Under the pieces are notes generated by a model. The model had not been told where the DNA came from. It saw nothing but the letters and a program-made list of their open reading frames with translations, and searched no databases. A DNA stretch of 64,000 bases from Streptomyces sp. YS415 (GTDB lineage Bacteria; Actinomycetota; Actinomycetes; Streptomycetales; Streptomycetaceae): NCBI RefSeq assembly GCF_023544665.1, contig NZ_JAMJFL010000025.1:55707-119706 (forward strand), given 5' to 3'. The first letter of the stretch is position 1. Every line of letters starts with the position of its first letter. Of this stretch, positions 1 through 8,733 are shown in pieces. Both the position numbers and the translations under genes were made by a program.

Positions 1-1338
1 GTTGATGACGGCGCGCCCGCCGAGCTTCTCCAGGCCGGCCCGGATGACGGCGACCTCGGTGGAGTCCAGCACGATCGGCAGCGTGGAGGCGGTGGCGAAG
101 CGGCCGGCCAGCTCCGCCATGTCGGCGACGCCGTCCCGGCCGACGTAGTCCACGCACAGGTCGAGCATGTGCGCGCCCTCGCGGATCTGCTCGCGGGCGA
201 TCTCCACGCAGTCGTCCCAGCGGGCGTCCAGCATGGCCTCGCGGAACTTCTTGGAGCCGTTGGCGTTCGTTCGCTCGCCGATCGCCAGGTAGGAGGTGTC
301 CTGCCGGAACGGGACGGTCTGGTAGAGGGAGGCGGCGCCCGGCTCGGGGCGCGGGTTGCGCTCGCCGGGAGTGAGGGTGCGGGCGCGCTCGACGACCTGG
401 CGCAGGTGCTCGGGGGTGGTGCCGCAGCAGCCGCCGATGAGGCTGAGGCCGTAGTCGCGGACGAAGTTCTCCTGGGCGTCCGCCAGGCCCTCGGGGCCGA
501 GCGGGAAGTGGGCGCCGTCCTTGGTGAGGATCGGCAGGCCCGCGTTCGGCATGCACAGCAGGGGGATGCGGGAGTGCCGGGTGAGGTAGCGCAGGTGCTC
601 GCTCATCTCGGCGGGGCCGGTCGAGCAGTTCAGGCCGATCATGTCGATGCCGAGCGGCTCCAGCGCGGTGAGCGCGGCGCCGATCTCGGAGCCGAGCAGC
701 ATGGTGCCGGTGGTCTCGAAGGCCATGGAGGCCAGCAGGGGCACCTCGACGCCGGTCGCCTCCATGGCGCGGCGGGCGCCCAGCACGGAGGCCTTGGTCT
801 GCAGGAGGTCCTGGGTGGTCTCCACGATCAGGGCGTCGGCGCCGCCGGCCAGCAGGCCCTCGGCGTTCGCCTGGTAGCCGTCGCGGATCGTGGCGTAGCC
901 GACGTGGCCGAGGGTGGGCAGCTTGGTGCCGGGGCCGATCGAGCCGAGCACCCAGCGGGTACGGCCGTCGCGGGCGGCGTACTCGTCGGCCACCTCGCGG
1001 GCGATGCGGGCGCCGGACTCGGACAGCTCGTGCACGCGGTCGGCGATTTCGTACTCCGCCGCCGCCGTGTGGTTGGCCCCGAAGGTGTTGGTCTCGACGC
1101 AGTCGACGCCCACCGCGAAGTACGCGTCGTGGACGGAGCGGACGATGTCGGGCCGGGTGACGTTCAGGATCTCGTTGCAGCCCTCGAGGTTCTCGAAGTC
1201 CTCGAGCGTGGGGTCCTGGGCCTGGAGCATGGTGCCCATGGCTCCGTCGGCCACCACCACGCGGGTGGCGAGCGCCTCGCGGAGGGCGGACACGCGGGTC
1301 CGGCTGTCGGCGGAAGGGGTCTGCGGCAACGAGGCCAT
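1..1338 (-). CDS. metH: Cobalamin-dependent methionine synthase, N-terminal part (runs off window)
   Basis: The visible 446 codons start at the ATG at 1338 and read through the left edge, so the C-terminal cobalamin and AdoMet-activation domains lie outside. The protein transfers a methyl group from 5-methyl-tetrahydrofolate to homocysteine via cobalamin. The sequence shows the homocysteine-binding barrel: VVADGAMGTM near residue 30, the zinc ligand in GLNCSTGP, and the paired cysteines of LIGGCCGTTPEHLR. The start of the pterin-binding domain follows (AIGERTNANGSKKFREAM). Frame, length and motif order all fit MetH. The gene is divergent from gylR. A TACCCT hexamer on the minus strand near 1414-1419 could be its -10. 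I found no cobalamin, SAM or SAH riboswitch signature in the leader. Confidence 0.97.
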   Translation of the reverse strand, partial: MASLPQTPSADSRTRVSALREALATRVVVADGAMGTMLQAQDPTLEDFENLEGCNEILNVTRPDIVRSVHDAYFAVGVDCVETNTFGANHTAAAEYEIADRVHELSESGARIAREVADEYAARDGRTRWVLGSIGPGTKLPTLGHVGYATIRDGYQANAEGLLAGGADALIVETTQDLLQTKASVLGARRAMEATGVEVPLLASMAFETTGTMLLGSEIGAALTALEPLGIDMIGLNCSTGPAEMSEHLRYLTRHSRIPLLCMPNAGLPILTKDGAHFPLGPEGLADAQENFVRDYGLSLIGGCCGTTPEHLRQVVERARTLTPGERNPRPEPGAASLYQTVPFRQDTSYLAIGERTNANGSKKFREAMLDARWDDCVEIAREQIREGAHMLDLCVDYVGRDGVADMAELAGRFATASTLPIVLDSTEVAVIRAGLEKLGGRAVIN

Positions 1339-1520
1339 GAAAGGGCTCCCTGAGGTGCGACGGCTGTCGGCTTTGCGCCCTTGCGGTCTGCTCCGCGGTG
1401 GGCGCACGCCGTCAGGGTAGCCGGGACCGGGACCTGATGGTCAGGGCGTCCACGGGACGGACGATGATGTCGGCGGGCCGCCCGCGGGATGCGGGTGGCA
1501 CAACGGATCGCTGCGAACCA

Positions 1521-1566
1521 TTGGCGGTTGGTCGGCATGGACCGGTAGTGTTCGACATTGCCGAAC
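1521..1566 (+). promoter_or_regulatory. gylR promoter with putative GylR operator
   Basis: A TTGGCG (1521-1526) and a TAGTGT (1546-1551) separated by 19 nt form a plausible promoter. The near-palindrome GTTCGACATTGCCGAAC at 1550-1566 covers the predicted transcription start. Its reverse complement is almost identical to the sequence in front of gylC at 2571-2586, as expected for one regulator acting at both promoters. GylR autorepression is known in S. coelicolor; assigning this exact site is inference. Confidence 0.55.
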
Positions 1567-1614
1567 AACGGCATCGTCGAGGTCGGCGGTCGAGGGGACG
1601 GAGGCAGGACGGCG

Positions 1615-2379
1615 ATGGCACGGAACATCCAGTCGCTCGAACGGGCGGCGGCGATGCTGCGGCTGCTCGCGGGCGGCGAGCGCCGGCTCGGCCTGTCCGA
1701 CATCGCCTCCTCGCTGGGGCTCGCCAAGGGCACCGCGCACGGCATCCTGCGCACCCTCCAGCACGAGGGGTTCGTCGAGCAGGACGAGGCCTCCGGGCGC
1801 TACCAGCTGGGCGCGGAGCTGCTGCGCCTGGGCACGACCTATCTGGACGTGCACGAGCTGCGGGCGCGCGCCCTGGTGTGGACCGACGACCTGGCCCGCT
1901 CCAGCGGCGAGAGCGTCTACCTGGGGGTCCTGCACCAGCAGGGCGTGCTGATCGTGCACCACGTCTTCCGGCCCGACGACAGCCGCCAGGTGCTGGAGAT
2001 CGGGGCCATGCAGCCCCTGCACTCCACGGCGCTGGGCAAGGTGCTGTCGGCGTACGACCCGGTCGCGCACAGCGAGGCGCTGGAGGCCGACCGCAAGGCG
2101 TTCACGGACCGGACCGTGTGCGACCTGGAGAGCTTCGAGCGCCTCCTGGACACCACACGCGCGCGTGGCTACGCGGCCGACGTGGAGGAGACCTGGGAGG
2201 GCGTCGCCTCACTGGCCGCCCCCATCCACGACCGACGGCGGATGCCGGTCGGCGCGGTCGGCATCACCGGCGCCGTGGAGCGCCTGTGCCAGGACGGCGA
2301 GGTACGCCCCGACGTGATCGCCGCGGTACGGGACTGCGCCCGCGCGGTGTCGCGGGATCTGGGCGCCGGGCGCTTCTGA
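1615..2379 (+). CDS. gylR: IclR-family repressor of glycerol catabolism
   Basis: This 254-residue protein is the size recalled for S. coelicolor GylR, which represses the glycerol operon and itself. An N-terminal winged helix-turn-helix (about residues 5-65, with GLSDIASSLGLAKGTAHGIL) is followed by the IclR effector-binding domain (YLGVLHQQGVLIVHHVF, the MQPLHSTALGKVLSA segment). The ATG at 1615 is chosen because it is preceded by a GGACGGAGG ribosome site and gives the family length; an upstream in-frame ATG at 1558 has none. It lies between metH (divergent) and gylC (same strand). The 335-nt gap to gylC holds the operon promoter. Confidence 0.95.
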   Translation: MARNIQSLERAAAMLRLLAGGERRLGLSDIASSLGLAKGTAHGILRTLQHEGFVEQDEASGRYQLGAELLRLGTTYLDVHELRARALVWTDDLARSSGESVYLGVLHQQGVLIVHHVFRPDDSRQVLEIGAMQPLHSTALGKVLSAYDPVAHSEALEADRKAFTDRTVCDLESFERLLDTTRARGYAADVEETWEGVASLAAPIHDRRRMPVGAVGITGAVERLCQDGEVRPDVIAAVRDCARAVSRDLGAGRF

Positions 2380-2570
2380 CATCACCGCGGGACCACCGGG
2401 ACGCCGTCGGCGTTCCGGCCTTCGGCCTACCCTGGGTCGGACAAATGGGGATGTTCGCGTCAACATCGCCCACCGCACATCGATAGCCCAGAGCGATCAA
2501 TAACGATCGTGCTTTCGATAACAGAACCCTTGACTCGTGTGCGAGGCCGGAGCAAGACTCCCGTCCATCG

Positions 2571-2611
2571 GTCGGCATTGTCGAACACCTACCGGCAATA
2601 CGCGCTAGAGT
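2571..2611 (+). promoter_or_regulatory. gylCAB promoter region with putative GylR operator
   Basis: GTCGGCATTGTCGAAC at 2571-2586 is the inverted counterpart of the sequence over the gylR start (1550-1566). TAGAGT at 2606-2611 is a good -10 hexamer, which would put the operator across the -35 region. The rest of the 335-nt gap (2380-2714) also contains short repeats of CGATAAC/CGATCAATAAC around 2492-2522, which may matter for catabolite control. I see no open reading frame there. Confidence 0.5.
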
Positions 2612-2714
2612 GTGGCAACGCCAAGGGCCGGTACAGCTCTCATCCCCGAGGGCGCGAACCACCGGTGGGACCCGGGGTTCGGCTTCCCCTGGACGAAGGA
2701 CAAAGGAGTCGCGG

Positions 2715-3515
2715 GTGTCCAGCTCCGACATCTTCATCGGCGAGACCATCGGTACCGCCATACTCATCCTGCTCGGCGGCGGCGTGTGTGCCGCCGTCAC
2801 GCTGAAGGCCTCCAAGGCCCGTAACGCCGGCTGGCTCGCCATCACCTTCGGGTGGGGCTTCGCGGTCCTCACGGCGGTCTACATCTCGGCGCCCCTGTCC
2901 GGCGCCCACCTGAACCCGGCCGTGACCCTCGGGCTCGCGATCAAGGACAACGGCATCGAGTGGAGCGACGTCCCCACCTACTTCGGCGGACAGCTGCTCG
3001 GCGCCATGATCGGCGCGGCCCTGGTGTGGGTCGCCTACTACGGCCAGTTCCTCGCCCACCTGACCGACAAGGAGATCGTCGGCGGTCCCGGCGCCGAGAC
3101 GACCACCGCCAAGGCGGTCGAGGCCCGGGAGAAGGGCGCGGGCCCGGTCCTCGGCGTCTTCTCCACCGGTCCGGAGATCCGGGTCGCCTGGCAGAACGTG
3201 GCCACGGAGATCATCGGCACCGTCGTGCTGGTGCTCGCGGTCCTCACGCAGGGCCTGAACGCGGCCGGCGACGGCCTCGGCATCCTGGGCGGTCTGATCA
3301 CCGCGTTCGTGGTGGTCTCGATCGGTCTGTCGCTGGGCGGTCCGACCGGCTACGCGATCAACCCGGCCCGTGACCTCGGTCCGCGTATCGTGCACGCCCT
3401 CCTGCCGCTGCCCAACAAGGGGGGCTCCGACTGGGGCTACGCCTGGGTCCCGGTGGTCGGCCCGCTGATCGGCGCGGCCGTCGCCGCAGGCATCTACAAC
3501 GTCGCTTTCGTCTAA
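2715..3515 (+). CDS. gylC: Glycerol uptake facilitator (aquaglyceroporin)
   Basis: This 266-residue membrane protein of the MIP family lets glycerol diffuse across the cytoplasmic membrane. It has both pore motifs: the first NPA in SGAHLNPAVTLG and the second NPAR in YAINPARDLGPR, the latter with the Asp typical of glycerol-conducting GlpF channels. About six hydrophobic helices and two half-helices are visible. GTG at 2715 is the start, because AAAGGAG lies just upstream and the following residues (VSSSDIFIGETIGTA) begin the first helix. It is the first gene of gylCAB. A 69-nt gap separates it from the kinase. Confidence 0.95.
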   Translation: MSSSDIFIGETIGTAILILLGGGVCAAVTLKASKARNAGWLAITFGWGFAVLTAVYISAPLSGAHLNPAVTLGLAIKDNGIEWSDVPTYFGGQLLGAMIGAALVWVAYYGQFLAHLTDKEIVGGPGAETTTAKAVEAREKGAGPVLGVFSTGPEIRVAWQNVATEIIGTVVLVLAVLTQGLNAAGDGLGILGGLITAFVVVSIGLSLGGPTGYAINPARDLGPRIVHALLPLPNKGGSDWGYAWVPVVGPLIGAAVAAGIYNVAFV

Positions 3516-3584
3516 AGCCGCACCGGACGCTCGAAGCACAGGTAGACACGTCTCCTCCACCCACGGACCTTCCAGGAGCACACA

Positions 3585-5126
3585 GTGACCGACGCCCACA
3601 CCGCCGGCCCCTTCATCGCCGCCATCGACCAGGGCACCACCTCCTCGCGCTGCATCGTCTTCGACCGCGACGGCCGCATCGTCTCGGTCGACCAGAAGGA
3701 GCACGAGCAGATCTTCCCCAAGCCGGGCTGGGTCGAGCACAACGCCACCGAGATCTGGACCAACGTCGAGGAGGTCGTCGCCGGAGCCATCGCCAAGGCC
3801 GGCATCACCCGCGACGACATCAAGGCCATCGGCATCACCAACCAGCGCGAGACCACCGTGCTGTGGGACCGCAACACCGGTGAGCCCGTCCACAACGCCC
3901 TCGTCTGGCAGGACACCCGCACCGACTCGCTCTGCAGAGAGCTCGGCCGCAACGTCGGCCAGGACCGCTTCCGCCGGGAGACCGGCCTGCCGCTCGCGTC
4001 GTACTTCTCCGGCCCGAAGGCCCGCTGGCTGCTCGACAACGTCGAGGGCCTGCGGGAGCGCGCCGAGGCGGGCGACATCCTCTTCGGCACCATGGACAGC
4101 TGGGTCATCTGGAACCTGACCGGCGGTGTCAACGGCGGCAAGCACGTCACCGACGTCACCAACGCCTCCCGCACCATGCTGATGAACCTGCACACCATGA
4201 AGTGGGACGAGAAGATCGCCGAGTCCATCGGCGTCCCGCTGACGATCCTGCCGGAGATCCGCTCCTCCGCGGAGGTCTACGGCGAGGTCACCGGCGGCAA
4301 GCTGGGCGACCTGCTCGGCGGCATCCCGGTCGCCTCGGCGCTCGGCGACCAGCAGGCGGCCCTGTTCGGCCAGACCTGCTTCTCCGAGGGCGAGACCAAG
4401 TCCACCTACGGCACCGGCACCTTCATGGTGATGAACACCGGTGACAAGATCATCAACTCCTACGCGGGCCTGCTGACCACCGTCGGCTACAAGATCGGCG
4501 AGCAGCCGACGGTCTACGCGCTGGAGGGCTCGATCGCCGTCACCGGCTCCCTGGTGCAGTGGATGCGCGACCAGATGGGCCTGATCTCCACCGCGGCCGA
4601 GATCGAGACGCTCGCGCTCTCCGTCGAGGACAACGGCGGCGCCTACTTCGTGCCGGCCTTCTCCGGCCTGTTCGCCCCGCACTGGCGCGATGACGCTCGC
4701 GGTGTGATCGCCGGCCTGACCCGCTACGTCACGAAGGCGCACCTCGCGCGCGCCGTCCTGGAGGCGACCGCCTGGCAGACCCGGGAGATCGCCGACGCCA
4801 TGGTCAAGGACTCCGGCGACGAGCTGGTGACCCTGAAGGTCGACGGCGGCATGACCTCCAACAACCTCCTGATGCAGACGCTCTCGGACGTCCTGGACGC
4901 ACCGGTGGTGCGCCCGATGGTCGCCGAGACCACCTGCCTCGGCGCCGCCTACGCCGCCGGCCTCGCCGTCGGCTTCTGGTCCAGCACCGACGAACTGCGC
5001 GCCAACTGGCGCCGGGCCGCCGAGTGGACCCCCCACATGGACGCGGAGACCCGCGACCGCGAGTACAAGAACTGGCTCAAGGCCGTCGACCGGACCATGG
5101 GCTGGATCGACGACGACGAAAGCTGA
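3585..5126 (+). CDS. gylA: Glycerol kinase
   Basis: This 513-residue FGGY-family kinase phosphorylates glycerol to sn-glycerol 3-phosphate with ATP, trapping glycerol that enters through GylC. The N-terminal phosphate-binding loop (AAIDQGTTSSRCIVFD), substrate-contact stretch (GITNQRETTVLWDRNTGEPVHN), GDQQAALFGQ and the C-terminal FGGY signature region with DGGMTSNNLLMQ are all present. Length and motif order match bacterial GlpK. The GTG start has AGGAG upstream. It sits between gylC and gylB on one transcript, followed by an intercistronic hairpin. Confidence 0.97.
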   Translation: MTDAHTAGPFIAAIDQGTTSSRCIVFDRDGRIVSVDQKEHEQIFPKPGWVEHNATEIWTNVEEVVAGAIAKAGITRDDIKAIGITNQRETTVLWDRNTGEPVHNALVWQDTRTDSLCRELGRNVGQDRFRRETGLPLASYFSGPKARWLLDNVEGLRERAEAGDILFGTMDSWVIWNLTGGVNGGKHVTDVTNASRTMLMNLHTMKWDEKIAESIGVPLTILPEIRSSAEVYGEVTGGKLGDLLGGIPVASALGDQQAALFGQTCFSEGETKSTYGTGTFMVMNTGDKIINSYAGLLTTVGYKIGEQPTVYALEGSIAVTGSLVQWMRDQMGLISTAAEIETLALSVEDNGGAYFVPAFSGLFAPHWRDDARGVIAGLTRYVTKAHLARAVLEATAWQTREIADAMVKDSGDELVTLKVDGGMTSNNLLMQTLSDVLDAPVVRPMVAETTCLGAAYAAGLAVGFWSSTDELRANWRRAAEWTPHMDAETRDREYKNWLKAVDRTMGWIDDDES

Positions 5127-5136
5127 CGGAGCGCGC

Positions 5137-5160
5137 GGGGAGCTCGGCAGCGAGCTCCCC
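5137..5160 (+). terminator. Intercistronic hairpin between gylA and gylB
   Basis: GGGGAGCTCG and CGAGCTCCCC form a perfect 10-bp stem with a GCAG loop directly after the gylA stop. There is no T-tract and gylB follows 41 nt later. It is therefore more likely an mRNA 3'-end stabiliser or partial attenuator than a full terminator. Confidence 0.6.
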
Positions 5161-5201
5161 GGAGCTCCGCCGCACGCTCTGACGAGGAGTAACAACCCGA
5201 A

Positions 5202-6818
5202 ATGACCAGTCAGTCCACCCTCCAGTCCGTGCCTGCCCTCGGCACGCGCCCGGCTTCCGGCTCGAACCCGAGCCGTGCCGAGACCCGGGAGCAGCTCTCC
5301 AAGGCGTCGTACGACCTTCTCGTGATCGGCGGCGGCATCCTGGGCATCTCCACCGCCTGGCACGCCGCGCAGTCCGGCCTGAGGGTGGCCCTGGTCGACG
5401 CCGGCGACTTCGCCGGCGCCACCTCCTCCGCCTCCTCCAAGCTCCTCCACGGCGGTCTGCGCTACCTGCAGACCGGCGCGGTGAGGCTGGTGGCGGAGAA
5501 CCACTTCGAGCGCCGTGCGGTCTCCCGTCAGGTGGCCCCCCACCTGGCGAACCCGCTCACCTTCTACCTCCCCGTGTACAAGGGCGGGCCGCACGGCGCG
5601 GCGAAGCTCGGCGCGGGCGTCTTCGCCTACTCCGCGCTCTCCGCGTTCGGTGACGGCGTCGGCCACCTGCTCTCCCCGGCCAAGGCCGCGCAGGACGTGC
5701 CCGAGCTGCGCACCGACAACCTCAAGGCCGTGGCCGTGTACGGCGACGACCAGATGAACGACGCCCGGATGGCGCTGATGACGGTCCGCGCGGCCGTCGA
5801 GGCGGGCGCCGCCGTCCTCAACCACGCCGAGGTCACCGGCCTGCGCTTCACCCGGGGCCGGGTCACCGGCGCCGAGCTGCGCGACCGGGTGTCGGGCGAC
5901 GAGTTCGGCGTCGACGCCCGCCTGGTACTGAACGCCACCGGTCCCTGGGTGGACCACCTGCGCAGGATGGAGAACCCCGATGCCGCCCCGTCGATCCGCC
6001 TGTCGAAGGGCGCGCACCTGGTCCTGAAGCGGACCTCGCCCTGGAGGGCGGCGCTCGCCACCCCGATCGACAAGTACCGCATCACCTTCGCCCTGCCCTG
6101 GGAGGACATGCTCCTGCTCGGCACCACGGACGAGGAGTTCGAGGGCGACCCGGCGGACGTCTCCGTCACCGAGCGGGACATATCCCAGATCCTGGACGAG
6201 GCCGCGTTCTCCATCCGCGACCAGCAGCTGTCCCGGGACCTGATCACCTACTCCTTCGCCGGTCTGCGGGTGCTGCCGGGCGGGCCCGGCGACACGGCGA
6301 AGGCCAAGCGCGAGACGGTCGTCACCGAGGGCCGCGGCGGCATGCTGTCGGTCGCGGGCGGCAAGTGGACGACGTTCCGGCACATCGGCCGCACGATCAT
6401 GAAGAAGCTGGAGGCGCTGCCGGGCCACCCGCTGGGCGACGACTTCGAGCCGATCAGCAGGCTGCCGAAGAGGATCCCGCTGCCCGGTGTCGCCAACCCC
6501 CGCGCGGTCGCGCACCGCCTGCTGGCGGACGGCCCCGCGCCGGGCCCGCGCATGGGCGCCGACACCGCCCGCCACCTGGCCACCCACTACGGCTCGCTGG
6601 CCTTTGACATCGCCCGGCTGGCCAACGACGACCCCGGGCTCGCCGAGCGCGTCCACCCCGACGCCCCGGAGATCTGGGCCCAGGTCGTCTACGCCCGCGA
6701 CCACGAGTGGGCGGAGACGGCGGACGACGTCCTGCGCCGCCGTACGACGCTGACGATCCGCGGCCTGGCCTCGGACGACGTGCGGGCCAGGGTCCAGGAC
6801 CTGCTCGACAAGAAGTAG
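5202..6818 (+). CDS. gylB: Aerobic glycerol-3-phosphate dehydrogenase (FAD)
   Basis: This 538-residue flavoprotein oxidises sn-glycerol 3-phosphate to dihydroxyacetone phosphate at the membrane and feeds electrons to the quinone pool. The Rossmann FAD-binding motif (VIGGGILGISTAWHAAQSG) lies around residues 42-60, followed by the GlpD signature ASSKLLHGGLRYLQ. FALPWEDMLLLGTTD and the C-terminal GlpD cap with ARDHEWAETADDVLRRRT are also present. It has a GAGGAG ribosome site. It is the last gene of gylCAB, downstream of the gylA-gylB hairpin. The leading 40 residues are polar and not conserved in sequence type. Confidence 0.96.
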   Translation: MTSQSTLQSVPALGTRPASGSNPSRAETREQLSKASYDLLVIGGGILGISTAWHAAQSGLRVALVDAGDFAGATSSASSKLLHGGLRYLQTGAVRLVAENHFERRAVSRQVAPHLANPLTFYLPVYKGGPHGAAKLGAGVFAYSALSAFGDGVGHLLSPAKAAQDVPELRTDNLKAVAVYGDDQMNDARMALMTVRAAVEAGAAVLNHAEVTGLRFTRGRVTGAELRDRVSGDEFGVDARLVLNATGPWVDHLRRMENPDAAPSIRLSKGAHLVLKRTSPWRAALATPIDKYRITFALPWEDMLLLGTTDEEFEGDPADVSVTERDISQILDEAAFSIRDQQLSRDLITYSFAGLRVLPGGPGDTAKAKRETVVTEGRGGMLSVAGGKWTTFRHIGRTIMKKLEALPGHPLGDDFEPISRLPKRIPLPGVANPRAVAHRLLADGPAPGPRMGADTARHLATHYGSLAFDIARLANDDPGLAERVHPDAPEIWAQVVYARDHEWAETADDVLRRRTTLTIRGLASDDVRARVQDLLDKK

Positions 6819-6846
6819 CCCGCGTCGGGTGCCGGTGACGTGCCTC

Positions 6847-6879
6847 CATAATGTGCTCAGACATCGGATGTCTCAGCAC
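6847..6879 (+). promoter_or_regulatory. FadR-type operator over a promoter
   Basis: A 27-bp palindrome at 6853-6879 has outer arms GTGCTCAGACATC and GATGTCTCAGCAC around a single central G. Only one pair (6858/6874) fails to match. A CATAAT -10-like hexamer at 6847-6852 abuts it and the GntR gene starts 13 bp downstream. The arrangement predicts autorepression by the adjacent regulator. Confidence 0.7.
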
Positions 6880-6892
6880 ACTGGAGGCCGTC

Positions 6893-7564
6893 ATGGCAGT
6901 CACCGACGAGGCGATCGAGAAGATCAAGGGCATGATCGTCTCCGGTGCGCTGCGCCCCGGCGACCGGCTCCCCAAGGAGAGCGAACTCGCCGCCGACCTG
7001 GGCCTGTCCCGCAACTCCCTGCGCGAGGCGGTACGCGCCCTGTCGCTGATCCGGATCCTGGACGTGCGGCAGGGTGACGGCACGTATGTCACCAGCCTCG
7101 ATCCGCAACTGCTGCTGGAGGCCATGAGTTTCGTCGTCGACTTCCACCGCGACGACACCGTGCTGGAGTTCCTGGCGGTGCGGCGCATCCTGGAGCCGGC
7201 CGCGACGGCCATGGCGGCGGCGCACATCAGCGAGCGGCAACTGGACGAGCTGTCCGCCCGGCTGGACGCCCTCGGCACGGCACCCTCGGTGGAGGAACTC
7301 GTCGCGTGCGACCTGGAGTTCCACCGGGCGATCGTGCGGACCTCCGGCAACTCGGTGCTGTGCTCCCTGCTCGACGGGCTCTCCGGGCCCACCACGCGGG
7401 CCCGGATCTGGCGCGGGCTGACCCAGGAGGACGCCGTCAGCCGCACCCTGCACGAGCACCGGGCGATCCTCGCCGCTCTGCGCGACCGGGACGCGGAGGC
7501 CGCCCGCTCGTGGGCGACGGTGCACATCGCGAGCGTGGAGCAGTGGCTGCGCTCCGCCCTGTGA
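6893..7564 (+). CDS. FadR-subfamily GntR transcriptional regulator
   Basis: This 223-residue protein has an N-terminal GntR winged helix (AIEKIKGMIVSGALRPGDRL, then LAADLGLSRNSLREAVRAL and the wing VRQGDGTYV). A C-terminal FCD all-helical ligand domain follows, with the metal/ligand-binding type residues D and H in VACDLEFHRAIVRTSGN and the late EHRAILAAL. ATG 6893 is preceded by GGAGG; an in-frame upstream ATG at 6851 falls inside the operator palindrome. It directly follows gylB but has its own promoter/operator, so it is probably not a glycerol regulator. The ligand is unknown. I do not recall it at this position in S. coelicolor. Confidence 0.9.
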   Translation: MAVTDEAIEKIKGMIVSGALRPGDRLPKESELAADLGLSRNSLREAVRALSLIRILDVRQGDGTYVTSLDPQLLLEAMSFVVDFHRDDTVLEFLAVRRILEPAATAMAAAHISERQLDELSARLDALGTAPSVEELVACDLEFHRAIVRTSGNSVLCSLLDGLSGPTTRARIWRGLTQEDAVSRTLHEHRAILAALRDRDAEAARSWATVHIASVEQWLRSAL

Positions 7565-7706
7565 ACAGCACCGGACGGGGGGTGTTCAGGGGTGGCGATC
7601 GGGGCAGTGATCCGTTCACTCCCCCGTGCAAGGGGGCTGCGGGCGCCCCCGCCGCACGCCGTAAGGTTGGGTCGTCAGGCGAGGGCACGTCGGAAGGAGG
7701 CACTGG

Positions 7707-8678
7707 GTGATCGAGCTCGAGGGGGTTCCCGAGCTGATCGACCCGGTCATGGTGGCCGCGTTCGAGGGCTGGAACGACGCCGGCGACGCAGCCTCCACCG
7801 CGGTCGCGCATCTGGACAGGGAGTGGAAGGGCGAGGTGTTCGCGGCGCTGGACGCCGAGGACTACTACGACTTCCAGGTCAACCGCCCCACGGTGTGGAT
7901 GGACGCGGGCGTACGGAAGATCACCTGGCCCACGACACGGCTGTCCGTGGTTCGGGTCGGCGGCGAGAAGCCGCGCGATCTCGTGCTCGTCCGGGGTATC
8001 GAGCCGTCCATGCGCTGGCGCTCGTTCTGCAACGAGCTGCTGGGCTTCGCGCACGAACTGGGCGTGGAGCTGGTGGTCGTCCTGGGCGCCCTGCTCGGCG
8101 ACACCCCGCACACACGTCCGGTCCCGATCAGCGGGACCACGTCGGACCCCGATCTGGCCCGCCGGATGGACCTGGAGGAGACCAAGTACGAGGGCCCCAC
8201 GGGCATCGTCGGCGTCCTTCAAGAGGCGTGCACGCACGCGGGCGTGCCGGCCGTCAGCCTCTGGGCCGCCGTACCGCATTACGTGTCGCAGCCGCCCAAC
8301 CCGAAGGCGACCCTGGCGCTGCTGAACCGGCTCGAGGACCTGATCGACGTGCGCATCCCGCTGGGCGAGCTGCCGGAGGACGCGCGCGCCTGGCAGGTGG
8401 GCGTGGACCAACTGGCCGCCGAGGACACCGAGGTCGCCGAGTACGTGCAGACGCTGGAGGAGGCCCGGGACACCGCGGAGCTGCCGGAGGCGTCGGGTGA
8501 GGCCATCGCGCGCGAGTTCGAGCGGTACCTGCGGCGCCGGGACGGCGGCCCGGCGGCCGGCGGCCACGCCACGGACGGCGGGGAGGGCACGTATCTGCGG
8601 GACAGCCCCAGCGGTCGCACCCGCCCGCCGAAGCCGCCCAAGCCGGATCCCGAGGACGACGAGTCGTCGGAGGACTGA
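7707..8678 (+). CDS. parJ: PAC2-family protein, probable ParJ
   Basis: This 323-residue protein matches the actinobacterial PAC2 (proteasome-assembly-chaperone-like) family. It has the MVAAFEGWNDAGDAAS opening, an alternating alpha/beta core containing LVRGIEPSMRWRSFCNELL, and LGALLGDTPHTRPV. The last 60 residues are polar, Pro/Arg-rich and probably disordered. In S. coelicolor the gene between the gyl operon and mshC encodes ParJ, a partner of the chromosome-segregation ATPase ParA. I assign ParJ from that positional recollection plus family. The GTG start has a strong GGAAGGAGG ribosome site. It ends at a strong bidirectional terminator. Confidence 0.75.
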   Translation: MIELEGVPELIDPVMVAAFEGWNDAGDAASTAVAHLDREWKGEVFAALDAEDYYDFQVNRPTVWMDAGVRKITWPTTRLSVVRVGGEKPRDLVLVRGIEPSMRWRSFCNELLGFAHELGVELVVVLGALLGDTPHTRPVPISGTTSDPDLARRMDLEETKYEGPTGIVGVLQEACTHAGVPAVSLWAAVPHYVSQPPNPKATLALLNRLEDLIDVRIPLGELPEDARAWQVGVDQLAAEDTEVAEYVQTLEEARDTAELPEASGEAIAREFERYLRRRDGGPAAGGHATDGGEGTYLRDSPSGRTRPPKPPKPDPEDDESSED

Positions 8679-8698
8679 GGTCGCGGAGTCGGAAGACT

Positions 8699-8728
8699 GA
8701 GGGCGGTGCGCCGGTGCGCACCGCCCTC
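8699..8728 (+). terminator. Bidirectional terminator
   Basis: Two perfect 13-nt arms (GAGGGCGGTGCGC and GCGCACCGCCCTC) around a CGGT loop lie between the convergent parJ-like gene and the beta-propeller gene. Confidence 0.85.
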
Positions 8729-8733
8729 GGCCG

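Noticed and set aside
1339..1614. Possible cobalamin, SAM or SAH riboswitch in the metH leader
   Set aside because: I looked for the B12-box and SAH/SAM core sequences on the minus strand and found none.
2640..6704. A 1354-codon open frame on the minus strand across gylC, gylA and gylB
   Set aside because: It is the antisense of three well-supported genes. The translation is Gly/Ala/Arg/Val-biased with no family resemblance, a usual artefact of high-GC codon bias.
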